This document shows positions 10,350 to 22,395 of a DNA stretch of 64,000 bases, in pieces. Origin of the DNA: Poecilobothrus nobilitatus (lineage: Eukaryota > Arthropoda > Insecta > Diptera > Dolichopodidae); NCBI GenBank assembly GCA_947095535.1, contig OX352773.1, positions 206,914,093-206,978,092 on the forward strand. The letters are read 5' to 3'. Each line of letters opens with the position of its first letter. Position 1 is the stretch's first letter. The translations under genes were made by a program, and so were the position numbers. A model generated the notes under the pieces. It was not told the origin of the DNA and did not search any database. It worked only from the letters and a program-made list of their open reading frames with translations.

Positions 10350-12140
10350 GCTTCTTATAATATATACATATATAATAGGTATATATTGAGTTTCCAATAC
10401 TCAATAAATCAAGGGCAACTTCTAAAAGATAATAATAATCGTGTTTTTACAAAAAATATCATTTGCAAAGAAATTTTAAATTCATAAAGGCTTTAATTAT
10501 TGAAAATTGTATTTTTACATTTTAAATAAAATCATAAAGAAACTATACTGTATATATTGTATTGTAATTGCTAATTAAAACACCTCGAATTTCGAGGGGC
10601 GGGCGAATACCAGTAGTTTTTTAATATGTAATTTTTTTTTTTCAAATTATTATTTTTATACTTATCATATTTTTAATTAAATTTGAATTTATTCAAAGTA
10701 AATTTAAATAAAATGAATTATTATTTGAATAATTTTTTCAATTAAATTTTAATTATGGAAAATTTACTTTATATATACATATATGTATTATACGGGGAAA
10801 ATTTATTATATCTATGTATATATTCGGGAAAATTTTATTTAATGTTAATATTAAGCTTTTTATTAATTAAAAACAAAGAATGAATTATGTTCGAATATAA
10901 GAAAAAAAGTAATGGTTATAAGCTTGTTCTTTTTAATTTTCTTTTTCTTCGAAGTTTTTTTTTTTGGTATTGTAATTTTCACTTACCTTCGAAAACAAAA
11001 AACTTCTATTAAGTATACACTCTTAATTTTTACATATAAAAACATTTAATACAAGTTCCGTTAAAACATTTTGTTATTAAAATTCTCATCACCATCCCTG
11101 CTATAAAGGAAATCCTTTAAAAATGAATCGTTTGAAATCAAGAAATGTTTCGGTCAATTTAATAACTAAAAACAAAAGTTCAATATCAGTAATTAAATTT
11201 TTTCAAAGTATAAGTCAATATTTTCTTAAAGAACACCGAAAAATACAAATTTCTCATTGAAAAATATCAAATTCGAATACATTTGACAAAATTCATATTA
11301 AAAGTTTTTTCATTTTCATTTCTGTAGGAACGATTACTGGACATAAATTGATTTCAAAGAGTATACTTCTAGTTTATGTTCACGTTCTTTATAAACTTTT
11401 ACATCATTTTGTCATAAAACAATTAAATATTTTTGTTTAAACTTTTAAAGAAAATTCTTCCCATCCATATTAGTTAACAGAATTTTAATCATTTCATATC
11501 AGATATCGTATCTATTTTCTTTTAAATATTTCTCACTTTTTCTATTTTTTATTTCTATTTTTTTTTTTTTTTTTTGTTTTAAGGCAGATACAAACAATTT
11601 AAAAAATAATTAATATTTAAAGATAGAATTAGCATACAAAATTTTATACATAATATGTGTACAATATAATATTATGTATGGGTATAATTAGTGGGTTCAA
11701 GAACAGAATATTTATTTTTATATTTAATAATATTTATGTAAGAATATTGACATTGAAAAATAGTAAATATATAATATTTGCACAAACATACTAAAAATAT
11801 AGTGAGGAAAAAAAAAAGAAAAAAGCAAAGAAAAGAAACAAAAAACTATTTTTGAATTTCAGTTTTTTGTTGTGTGAATGTGAAAGCAAAAAAAAAAAAA
11901 TAAATAATTTGATTTTGTAACTTTACGGTCAAAGTCAACAGTCAAGTTTAAAGATATATTAAAACGCCTTAAGTTATACTTTAATAAATGATATATTACT
12001 TAACTATCTTTTTTTTTTACTAATAACTGTTTTAGTTTTCGATGAAATTTATTTATTTTGTGTTTATTTTTTTTGTTTTTCTCACCTTTCTTTGTATATT
12101 TACTTAAGTCAAGCATTTTCAAAATTAAGATTAGATTAAA
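10350..12140. other. AT-rich DNA
   Basis: No gene seen. A 15-base perfect palindrome CCTCGAATTTCGAGG followed by GGCGGGCG lies near 10584-10605, the only GC-rich patch. Poly-T and poly-A runs dominate the rest. Confidence 0.6.
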
Positions 12141-12143
12141 CTA

Positions 12144-12250
12144 AAATTATTTATTTATTTATTTATTTACATTAATTACTATTTAAATTATAATTAATAG
12201 AAAAAAGCTCTAGCAACTCAGGCTATCGGCTTAAAACTAAAATTAATAAT
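12144..12250 (-). mobile_element. LINE 3' end with (AAAT)n tail
   Basis: On the minus strand the block reads AAGCCGATAGCCTGAGTTGC, then CTAGAGC, an A-run, and finally about five AAAT repeats (plus strand TTTA repeats at 12144-12165). A GC-richer 3' UTR followed by a short tetranucleotide tail is typical of Jockey/CR1-like non-LTR elements in insects. No coding sequence remains. Confidence 0.45.
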
Positions 12251-12420
12251 GTTATAATATATAAAAAAAAATTCTAATTAATTGAATTTAAATTACATAT
12301 ATAACACATCATATAAAAAATAAATGTTAGTTATCAATAAATTTAACTAACCCGTTGATTAATTCTCGAAACTGAAGCTTACTTAAATATGAATAATAAA
12401 TGCCTTAGTGGATGTCCTTT

Positions 12421-12484
12421 ACTCCTTATAGGAGTGGGAAGGAAAAGAAAATACTCCTTATAGGAGTGGGAAGGAAAAGAAAAA
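12421..12484. repeat. 32-bp tandem repeat, SINE-tail-like
   Basis: Two copies of a 32-base unit contain the palindrome CTCCTTATAGGAG followed by TGGGAAGGAAAAGAAAA. Related words occur at 43376-43450 on the plus strand and at 62869-62905 and 63515-63545 on the minus strand, so the unit belongs to a dispersed family. Confidence 0.75.
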
Positions 12485-12712
12485 AAATCAATAAATTACT
12501 TTAAATAGTTATTTTTTAATCACAATTTTACTCACGTTCATGTTTATGATTGGATTATTGATTGATTTACATTTGTCATCATTCTGTTAAATAGGTTCAT
12601 GCTTAACATCTAATTGGTTCTATATGATACCTAATAGCAAAAATGTTTTCAAACATAAAACGTGTTCTTGTATATTTATTGAATTTCTTAAAATATTCTA
12701 TTAATGTAGGCC

Positions 12713-12830
12713 GAATGTATAAAACTGACCTTGAGCTTAAATTTCTTTTTTTGAAACAAAATCTATACATCAACTGGTAGTTTTTTTTTTTAAAATGTGA
12801 TATTTGAGTTTAAGCTCAGTTTTATCACAG
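12713..12830. mobile_element. Palindromic MITE family M1, copy A
   Basis: The left end reads ATAAAACTGACCTTGAGC and the right end GAGTTTAAGCTCAGTTTTAT. Together they form inverted ends around a T-rich centre. The family consensus, inferred from copies A to D, begins near AATGCATAAAACTGAGCTTG and ends with its complement. Confidence 0.65.
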
Positions 12831-12849
12831 ACTAAATCATTTATCACAG

Positions 12850-14460
12850 TTTTATTACAGGCTTCAAAAACAAATTAAAAAAACTGATCGTTTGGATAAG
12901 TTATTTAGTCAGTGGTTTTATGCATTCGACGCGTAGTGTTTATTAAATACTTGAATAATGAAAACAATATTCATCACTATAAATATTCTTCTTGACTCTA
13001 AAGTTTTCATATCGATTAATTTAAATCTAACAATATATGAAGGCAAGATTATTGAATTAGTCCAATTAAGATTTTTTAAAGCGAATGTTTGTGTAGTGCT
13101 TCTATTCTTTCGATATGATGATAATAATATTGTGAGGTGATCATACTTGATTTCCATATTCTAGAATTTACCGGACTAATGTTGCATACAAGGATTTTGT
13201 AATGTATAGGTCATAAAATTCTCTTGACCATCATTATATAAAGCTCAGCATTGAGTTTGTTTTATTTATGATGATCATATTTATATGTGTGGGGAATAAT
13301 TGTAATGAATTTTTCGTTTTAATTAAATATTTTAAAAAGAACTGAATTTATAAAATTTTTATAACATTAAATAATTTATTTTTAATTAAATTTGAAATTA
13401 ATAAACAATTTAAATAATAAAATTCTTATTATAGAAATTATTCTTTATTTGCAACTATAATAATTTGACTAAACTTAGAACAATTTAAAATTATTTATTT
13501 ATTTAATCATTTAATTTGTAATTTAATAAAAGAACAATTTGATGATTTTATAACAGAATTTAATTAATTATAAATATTAATAGAATATTTATGCTTTTAA
13601 TTGTGATGGTTTAATAACTTAACATTAATTATAATGTATTTATTTATATTTAACCAAATTTATCTTTTCATATCAAATTATTATTTAATAATTTACGTTT
13701 CCTTAAATATAAATCGATATTTGTAGTTTCTAATAGTAATTAATTACAATACTTAAATGGAGAAATATTAAATTTATAATTGTCAAAGTTTATTTAAATA
13801 TTTAAATGTTCATCATTTTATTTATTTATAATTATTTTTAATTTTTTATATTTTTAATAATTGTCTATAATTTAAATAAAATTTTAAACGTAATTTAAGT
13901 AAATAGTAAATAAAGAAATTAATTTTGAAAAAAAATTATATTAAAGCCAAACAGCTAGACGGCTTTACCCATATAAACTCAATCATATTATTCGAAAAAA
14001 AGAAACATAATTTTTTTTTTTTTCAAATTATAAAATTATAAATTTTTATAAGTATAATTTTATAGTTATACTAGAAAATCTCCTGTTGCACAATTTCTAT
14101 AGATTCAAAAACATTTACGTTATCATACTGACTCCCTTACTACCTGTATTAAGGGAGGGATTATTACATGTATTTTTTTTAGCTTAGGTATATTAAGTAC
14201 CTAACTAAAATAACTTATGGATTTTTAATTTAGTTGGAATTTTTTAGGTGTAGGATATAAATAAGTCGGTTGCATCGACTTACTGTTACTTTTACTTGTT
14301 TTTTTTTTGCTTGAAAAAAATTTCCTGAATTTATTTTATTTAAATGTACTTTGGAAGAGGTCTTTGATATATTTAATAAAAGATTCATGTCTCTGATAAT
14401 GAAATTTCATAAATTTTCGGGGGCTTTTTTTTTGTGACGTTCGTTTTCGACAGCTTTTTA
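12850..14460. other. AT-rich DNA
   Basis: No gene seen. The two overlapping open frames near 12918-13157, on opposite strands, show no recognisable motif. The rest is TTTAAT-type low-complexity sequence. Confidence 0.6.
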
Positions 14461-14463
14461 ATT

Positions 14464-15212
14464 TAATGGTCTAATAATAAATTAGTACAAAATTATGAAT
14501 CTATAGTGAGAGAAGGCTTCTAAAATGATATTTTTAATGTTATTTTTTCTTTTTTTTAAGAAAAATATCCATTTCTATAATATTTAGTAAGTTTCTGATT
14601 TCTATTATGAAATATAATTACCTAAGTCTGCCGAATTTTATATTAATAAAAAAATTCGAATATTTTATGTTATATCAAAAATGCTGCTTAAAAAATCAAA
14701 ATTCCAACCTAAATAAACAAAACTACTTTAAAGTCTGCTGCAAAGCTTTTACCAGCTTTTATAATAGTGAAAACAAAATCAAGAATAAAATCGGCCTATT
14801 ATTTGTTTCTTATAAATATAAGGCTTACTATAAACTTTGCTCTTTTCACTTTCAAGTCTTTTAATTTTATTAATAGTATTTTTATTTTTTTCAAAATAAA
14901 GAGTCATTTGAAAACTGCCAACAGGTGATTAATAATTTATTTTTAATTTACCCCTGCGATCAGTTCATAATGGCAGTCAAATTTAAAAATTAAATATTTG
15001 TTTTAAATTTTGTGTCGAAAGTACTTTTTAAAAAGTAAAAGTTTGTGTCTCTGATAAGACTTTTAGTCGAAGATTTGTGTCTCTGATCATAAAATTTTAA
15101 ATTATTAAATAAATATGTATGCAGAAATATCATCATTGCCAGTTTAGTTTATATGTTTATATACAGTGTGAGTGGTTTATTATAGATCTGGCCAACATCT
15201 TGTGTGTATAAT
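14464..15212 (+). repeat. Segmental duplication, copy 1
   Basis: About 750 bases recur in the same order at 15311-16204. Shared landmarks are TAATGGTCTAATAATAAATT, GAGAGAAGGCTTCTAAAATG, TAAGTCTGCCGAATTTTATA, CCAGTTCATAATGG, TTTGTGTCTCTGAT motifs and GCCAACATCTTGTGT. Copy 1 contains an 85-codon frame (14607-14864, MKYNYLSLPNFILIKKF at the start). Its counterpart is also open in copy 2, despite an indel in the middle. Differences in the frame include about nine amino-acid changes and about four silent ones, so there is no clear sign of protein selection. Whether this is a tandem duplication or two insertions of one repeat is unknown. Confidence 0.8.
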
Positions 15213-15310
15213 ATTGTGTATATTATCAGAAATTCAATCATTAATTCCTGATATTATATTATCTGATCTGATTAATAAATCTTATTTTTTTGCATGGCTA
15301 ACAATATTAT

Positions 15311-16204
15311 TAATGGTCTAATAATAAATTAGTACAAAATTATGAATCTTTTGTGAGAGAAGGCTTCTAAAATGATATTTTCTATGTTAGTTTTTTTTTT
15401 TTTTTAAGAAAAATGTCCATTTCTATAATATTTGGTAAGTTCCAAACTTCTGTTATGAAATATAATTATTTAAGTCTGCCGAATTTTATATTAATAAAAA
15501 AATTTCGAATATTTTATGTTATGTTTTATGTTAAAAATCTAAATTTTAACCTAAATAAACAAAACTATTTTAAAGTCTGTTACGAAGCTTTTACCAGCTT
15601 TTATACTAATGAAAACAAAATCAAGAATAAAATCAGCCTATTATTTTTTTCTTATAAATATGAAACTTACTATAAACTTTGCTCTTTTCACTTTCAGGCG
15701 TTTTAATTTTATTAGGAGTACCTATTTTTATTTTTTTTTTTCCAAAACAAAGATTGAAAACGCCAACAGAAGATTAATAATTTATTTTTAATTTACCGCT
15801 GCGACCAGTTCATAATGGATGTGGCGGTCAAATTTAAAAATTAAAAATTTGCTGAATTTATTTTTATTGAAAATGTGGGTTTTTTAAGTATGTACTTTTC
15901 CTTTTTTGTCTGTATTCACTTTTAATGAACGGTTTGTGTCTCTGATAATACTTCTAGTGGAAAATTTGGTCTCTGGTAATAATATTTACTAAATTTATTT
16001 ATATTTTTAATGAACGGTTTGTGTCTCTTGATAATACTTTGAGTCAAAGATTTGTGTCTCTGGTAACACAATTTTAAATTATTAAATAAATATACAGAAA
16101 TATCATCATTGCCAGTTTAGTTTACATTCAGTATGAGTGTTTTATTATAGATATAAAATATATTTTTTTACATTTTGGCAAGGTCTCGCCAACATCTTGT
16201 GTAT
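15311..16204 (+). repeat. Segmental duplication, copy 2
   Basis: Second copy of the 14464-15212 block. It is longer because the GGTTTGTGTCTCTGATAAT motif is expanded: this copy has four versions of the motif between 15938 and 16070, copy 1 has two, and one more lies upstream near 14385. The frame at 15413-15706 (97 codons) includes the sequence shared with copy 1 plus an extra N-terminus. Confidence 0.8.
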
Positions 16205-16265
16205 TATATTATAGATACTTACATATATAAATTTTTATAAATACGTATACGTATTTCCTTATATA

Positions 16266-16556
16266 CCTTTTTTACTTTATCTGAAAACTTTTTTACTTTA
16301 GCTAAATTTTTTTAAGTTAAGACATTTTTACTTTAAGTGAAATCTTTTTTGTAAGAATATTTTAACTTTAATCGAAGAAACTTCACTTCATAGTAATAAT
16401 GATCTGATATTAATGTATATATATATGTATACTGTATGTATTTTTATATTGCATATACGTTTTATTATAAATGATTTCACTTAAAGTAAAACATCTTCAT
16501 AAATTAAAAATTTTTTCACTTAAAGTAAAAATGTCTTATGTTAAAGTATAAAAGAT
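16266..16556. mobile_element. Foldback MITE with ACTTTAAGTGAAA arms
   Basis: The left arm (16266-16350) has four spaced repeats of TTTTACTTTA ending in ACTTTAAGTGAAA. The right arm (16472-16555) carries the complement TTTCACTTAAAGTAAAA twice. The word pair AGACATTTTTACTTTAAGTG and its complement match over about 28 bases with few changes. The interior is TA-rich. No coding capacity. Confidence 0.65.
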
Positions 16557-16744
16557 ATAAGTAATAATATGAAATTCAAGCTTTTAAAAATGTTAATCCA
16601 ATATCTCAGTATTGTAAGGAGTAGTAAATGTTTCAAGGATCATGGTTTCAGTCAAGTGAACCTCAAAGAGAAAAATGTAATAGACGACTTTCAATTAATG
16701 ATTTGATCTTGATAAAGTTTTTAACGACTTTTCGACTTCGAATA

Positions 16745-16980
16745 TTTTAGATAATGTTGTAGTTGTTGTTGTTTCTCAGGGGGGCATGAAATAGACCTTA
16801 CACCTAGGCCCTGCAACCCGTTGTGCTCCCCTGCTCAACGATCCGCTCGCTTTCTACAGCGTCTCGTCGAGCCACTCAATTCCCTTCATGAAACGCACTA
16901 TGTCTCCTATATTGAGCATTCTCACCTCGGAGAAGTTTCCGCATTGATCCTCTCCCAAGGTTCTTCGCCTTAGGTTCCTC
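16745..16980 (-). mobile_element. 5'-truncated LINE, 3' end with coding tail
   Basis: This is a sharply bounded GC-richer island. On the minus strand it holds an open frame (16979-16854), a TAG stop, about 85 bases of 3' UTR (CACAACGGGTTGCAGGGCC region), a C-run and finally an AAC-repeat tail (ACAACAACAACTACAAC). That is the layout of a 5'-truncated non-LTR retrotransposon. A second 3' fragment of the family is at 9632-9690. Confidence 0.75.
16854..16979 (-). pseudogene. LINE ORF2 C-terminal fragment
   Basis: The minus strand carries 41 open codons followed by TAG. The readable protein is RTLGEDQCGNFSEVRMLN followed by IGDIVRFMKGIEWLDETL. The pattern R-x-L-G ... I-x-x-I-x-x-F-x-x-x-x-x-W-L near the C-terminus is what I expect downstream of the RNase H domain in I/R1/LOA-type LINE polyproteins. 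There is no stop inside, so the insertion is younger than the other LINE pieces here. It is only the last few percent of the protein and has no activity. Confidence 0.6.
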
Positions 16981-16984
16981 AAAT

Positions 16985-18600
16985 TAGATAATGATAATTC
17001 AGCAAAATAAACGAAAACAATGAAAAAATTGAAAGTTTATTTTGTTTCTTTGTTTCCTCTATTTTTCTTTTTATTATTCTTCTTTTTATTTACTAAGTTT
17101 TTAAGAATGTTTTTAGTTTTTTGTTTTTAATAAATATATTTCGAAAATAAATTAATTTTTTTACTCTACAACTTATAAATTATGACTCACAAAATTATTT
17201 CCTTTTTACTGTTCTATTTATAAATTATTTATTTTATTTTGTTAATGCTATTTAATTAGCCTATATACATATATATATAAATATAAATAGCTAATAGCAT
17301 TCCTAATTTTCATATATTTATTTATTATTAATTTTTGAAAATTATTTCTTGATTTTTTTTATGACATTGAAATTTTTTTTTTAAATTTTTTACATGTTAT
17401 TCTTTCTGAAACTTTAAATATGATTAATTACCCATTATTTATTTTTTCGTATTTTCTCCCTTAACGTTTAAAATTATCATAAAATATCAAAAATAAAAAT
17501 ATAAATACTATGGTATACATACATAAAAACAAAAATTTTCGAAGAGTCCAAAATTAGTCCATATATCAATATTATTTTATTGAATTACTGAATGCATTTT
17601 TACGAACCAAATATCCTTATTTGTTGAAGTTTTAACTTGTATTTAAATCAGAACATATATCAGTATAATGTTTAAAGAAGAAATATTGTGTTTTACTGCA
17701 CCATGACAAAAAATCCAATTATTATAATATATTTTCTTCATATGATATTTTATTGTTATATAATAATGTCTTAAATAAAATAATAAATATTTCTTAAATA
17801 ACATGACCAAAAACTGTTTTATATATGATATGAAATAAATTTTTATTACACGACATTGCAACGGTATTTGTGAAGCTGTGTGATTGTGTGTTAATGCACA
17901 ATTTTAATGTCACGTTAAAATTAATTGTATTATTCATAAAAGATGAACAAGAATATGAAACAAAAATCAACTAATTTTTAATATTTTATATACTATACAA
18001 TATACATATATACGTAATACGTATGTATATAATTATATATATGTATGTACATATACAAATTTTTATCTTATAAAGATATGGTTAATAAAATTATGAATCC
18101 CAAGAGGAAACGCTGTTGATCATATTTTATTTTTTTTTAACAAAAACCAAAAAAAAAAAATTCAAGGATCTTGTATACATATATTAAATTTACCACCCAG
18201 AAGAGAAATTATTCTAAATTCAATTTGTAGGTCATTTTGTTCTATTTTTATAACCAGACGTATATTAATTTTTTTATTTTATTTTAATTTTTTTTTTTTT
18301 TTTAAAGTTAATTTGTAGCGCCAACTGTTCAAAAAATATATAAGTAGAACTTTTTGTTTTTCTTTTTGTTTTTGGTTCAAAAAACTTTTTTTCCTTTTCA
18401 ATTTTGAATGATTCATTTTATATTAATTATAATAATAATTATCTGTTGATGAAATGTGAATATTTCATTTTATTCCTTCTTTTTTTTTATGTAAAAACAA
18501 GGCAGAATGTTAATCAACGGTTTTTATAGGCGCACAGTACTAAAAGACAATACAAACTGTTGAAAATTTTCTTAGAATTTCATATATTTATTTAATAAGA
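16985..18600. other. AT-rich DNA
   Basis: No gene seen. TA-rich tracts occur at 17268-17290 and 17995-18060. The frame at 17643-17861 on the minus strand is Y/I/K-rich and unconvincing. Confidence 0.6.
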
Positions 18601-18604
18601 AAAA

Positions 18605-19300
18605 AATGTTAAAAATAAAGAGACACTTTCATCAATTTTAAAGGAACTTTACATAATTAAAAAAAACCATAAACACTTATAAAATTATAAAGTTGAAGTC
18701 ATCATTTTTGTCTTTTGAAAAAATTTGTACATATGGCTAAGTTACAGGTTTTTAGAAATAGAAACATTTCAATTTTTAAGCCATAATAGTCCATTAACAG
18801 GACAGGTCTTTTGTAACAGATGGTACAAAAGAATTTTCTGAGGAAACTTATACTAATTTTAAAAGTGTTCTTTCTTATCTTAAAATTTCAAGTCTTAAGT
18901 CTCAGGTCTCTCAAGTCATACAAAATTTCTTTTGTTTAGTTTTCACATAACGGTGAATTGAAATACTAAACTTAAAAAAAAAATTGTATAATTTTGATAT
19001 TAATTTATAAAGGTAAAATAAAGTTCTGGCGAATGGGGTTTTTAAATTGTAAAAATGTTAAGTATAAGTAACATGAAATATATTCACAGTTAAAAATAGT
19101 CCTTGCTCAAAGTTTGAGGAGCTGTACCTCTATAATAGATGGGGCTATATGAAAAAGTTGTTCTACAACATTAATTTTTTTATGAGATCTACCCATAGTT
19201 AAAATTTCATTTCTGTATCTTTAACGGTGTACAAGTTTTGTAAACAGACGGACAGACGGACAAATTGAAACTAATAGGAACACAGTTAAAACTAATAGGA
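18605..19300 (+). repeat. Dispersed GGACGG-type repeat, copy 2 (best copy)
   Basis: This is the best preserved member of the family. Ordered landmarks are AAGAGACACTTTCATC, CTAAGTTACAGG, TTAACAGGACAGG, TTTTCACATAACGGTGAA, GATGGGGCTATATGAAAAAG, AACGGTGTACAAGTTTTGTA and ACAGACGGACAGACGGACAA. Related copies are at 7690-8223, 30420-31390 and 36545-36625 (plus) and 52355-52700 (minus). It has no coding frame. The similar order and ends point to a mobile non-autonomous element of unknown class. Confidence 0.7.
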
Positions 19301-20660
19301 CACATTGGAAATGTGGTAAAAAGTGCAAAATTATTAAACATTTTTTAAAGGTATCATCATGATGATGATAAATTTTAATCTTCTTTACACTTCTTTAAGC
19401 TATGTATAAATAAGCTGTGTATAATATTGTAACTATATCGATAAAATAATGATTTCTTTTTAATATGGAGAAAAAAAAAAGTTTTTTTTTTTATTATTAA
19501 AACTCTGTTATGTATAATAAATTATTGTTGCGTGTATTTTACCTTTTCTTGTTTCTGTAAATTACAATTAATATTGGTAAAGTTGGTATAAATATTAACT
19601 CCACTATTATAATTCAACTTTATAATAAAATTCTGTTGCGTAATATTAATTTACTGTTATATATACCACGAAAAATATATATATACACAAATATATTATA
19701 TAAGTAAATTATAAATAAAATTTTTGTTATGAATTAACATTTTATAACTTTCACTCAAGAAAATTGATTGTAAATACATAATCGTATAAAATTGAATAGT
19801 GCATATTATACGAAAGACCAGTAATAGTCATTAATGTAAACAATGTGTATTATTCGCCTTTAAATTATCGTGTAAATCATATTATACATCATCCATCATA
19901 ATCATTATCATCATAATAATCAATTTAATCATAATCAAAGTTGTTGTTGTAAAATTAAGCTGTGGTAAAAATCGTTTTTCTTTAATTTTTATCTGAAAAC
20001 AAAAAAAAAAAAAAATCAGCAACGTAATCAACTTTCAATAATCTGCTGAGGTGTGCATTAAATAAAAAAAATCATTTTGTTTTGTTATGTAAAAAATCAT
20101 ACTGATGTTATCTTGTATGTATTAAAATTAATAAAAAAAAGGACTACCAATTATTAAAATAATATAGGAGAGCAAATATTTTTAATATAATTTATATAGG
20201 TTGATAGCTTTCAGCTTTTTTTTTTTTGTACTCACAGTTGTTTTCTTTCGGACTCGAATTTAAAAAAAAAAAAAAATTTCAAAGAAGTACATTAATTAGA
20301 CAATTGGTAACTCTATAAACTTAATAATAAAGTATACGTGCAATGTTATATTTTAAAGTTTTTCATTTAAATTTTACCTCAAAAAAAAAAAAAAAATTAC
20401 AACTAGGAACTTTAATAAAATTTAACCACTAAATTAAAATAACCTTTTTATAAAAAGGAGTTCATCTTGAGTTTTTGATATCGTATTCAATAATATTTGT
20501 TACAGATATAAAATAAATTTTAGTGTTTTTGTTGTTCGTTTAACTATTTAATTAATTTGTATGATATGTTTTTTTTTTGTAAGCAGCTTAGTTCTAGTAA
20601 AAATAATGTGCAATTTCACTGAAACCTAAGGTTAAAATACCTGTACCTATGTATATGTGT
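19301..20660. other. AT-rich DNA
   Basis: No gene seen. The stretch contains simple ATCATC/GATGAT tracts near 19354-19370 and 19877-19935 and many A-runs. Confidence 0.65.
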
Positions 20661-20667
20661 ACCATAT

Positions 20668-20838
20668 TTTTTTTTTTGTTTTACTCCCCTGCCTTGCCAC
20701 ATAAATATGACAAGAAAATTACACAGTCTTTCCTTTTCAGGAGTGGCTGTAAATGTTGTAAGAGGGCATTGTAATTACGCAGTGTTTGGGATTAGAACCC
20801 AGTATTTTATACGCTGTTACTCACTAGGACACTGAGGC
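20668..20838 (-). mobile_element. tRNA-derived SINE, family S1, copy 2
   Basis: Read on the minus strand, this copy has an A box (GTCCTAGTGAGTAAC, 20830-20816), a B box (GGGTTCTAATCCC, 20800-20788), a body with CTCTTACAACATTTACAG and TTTCTTGTCATATTTATGTGG, then an A-rich tail (plus-strand T-run from 20668). The body matches the SINE at 39892-40070, which defines a two-copy family in this window. Such elements are made by pol III and moved by a partner LINE. Confidence 0.75.
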
Positions 20839-20839
20839 A

Positions 20840-22390
20840 TATTCAATACATTATTTTTGTTCAATACTATTCAAAAATATAATAGCTATTTGAAACTGAA
20901 CAAGTGTTTTTTGAAAAAAAAAAAACATTATTTTTAAAGATTCTAGGTTTTTGTTTAAAAGTTATTTATTTATTTGTAATATACTATGGACCAATACTAG
21001 CCAAATAAATTTTAAAAACCCTTTGCTTTTTGTGTGTGAGTAAATCAGTTTTTCTAAAAATCTAAGAAATTGAACATTATAAAATGTTTGAATAGCCCTA
21101 TTAAAAAATTTATTTATATATTTATTTATATTAATATTACATACATAAATGTAATGCAATATTATTGAACCATTGGCTACCAAGGCCATTATAGGTTTTT
21201 ATACTATTATTAAATTATATACTAATATTATTTATTTTGTTTATATTATATACTATATATTTACATTATATTTGGTCGTAAAGAGGGTATGTAAAGAAAA
21301 AAACACTTACAACCTGTGCAGGGATCCACACTCCTTCGGTTAATACATCACACGCCTACCCCCACCCCCTATTAACAAAGATTTGTTATTTTATTTTTAC
21401 AAATTAATTGCATAGCCACAGGTGTCGTATTAGTATTTAATGTACTTCTTTTTAACTATATTTAAAATGTTTTATATACAGTTTCTATTTATAACTTTAT
21501 AATTATTGTTAGCTGATTTTACAATCTGACTATTATTGTGATTGCATTTTGTTTTAATATGGAAATTAGAAAATAATTTTTACTTTTATTTTAATTGTGA
21601 TTTGCAAAATATGGAAAAAAAAAAATATTAATAATTATTGACTGCACCTTGAAAGAAATTTATTGTATTTAAAGGAACATAAAAATTATATACCATAAAT
21701 ATACATGGATACATGGAAAAAAGTACATGGAAATTATTATAGACAACTTTTGTTAAATCATTTGATTTGGAAAATATAAATGCAAAAAACAAAAAAAAAA
21801 TTGCAACAATTTTCAATTTAATAATAGCCGTTAAATCAAGGTTAACTAGTTATTTTTATTTTTATTTATTGGGTGTTTGTTTTGTAATTTTATTTCATTT
21901 TATTTTTAATTTAATTTTAAACTTGATCTTGTTTTAAAAAAGTTTTTTTTTTCTGTTTTTTAATATAATGCTCGTAATATTATTCAATTTAAATTGAACT
22001 ACTTTTTGTTTAAATGTAACAAATTTGAATGAAGTTAAAAAATTCTTTATTAAATATTTATTGAATAAAAATTTTTTTAGAATTGTGTCAAAGTAAGTTT
22101 TAATAAAATTAAAAAAAATATATATATACTAAGTTCAAGTTTAATTGAAATCTAAACTTTATTATATATACCGCCATTAATACTTAAAAAGTATTAAAAT
22201 GATAAATAAATAATTATTGTGATTAATTTGTTAGTTATTTCACAGCTTTATAATCTATCTATAACAATAAGAAATATATACATATGTATATGTGTATATA
22301 TGTATCATTTTTTCAACGCCTTCTCTTCAATTTATATTTAATAATAATATGTATATAAAATAATTTGTATTTATTCATTGATTTTATGGT
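20840..22390. other. AT-rich DNA with one GC-richer patch
   Basis: Mostly low complexity. A patch at 21311-21360 is GC-rich. On the minus strand it shows 15 open codons (CDVLTEGVWIPAQV) followed by a GTAAGT donor at 21310-21305. It could be a small exon, but the acceptor side is poor. The frames at 20962-21189 and 21628-21816 are not convincing. Confidence 0.5.
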
Positions 22391-22395
22391 TGGTT

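Noticed and set aside
12918..13157. Antiparallel frames of 79 and 60 codons
   Set aside because: Neither shows a domain or regulatory context; overlapping on opposite strands, they are likely accidental.
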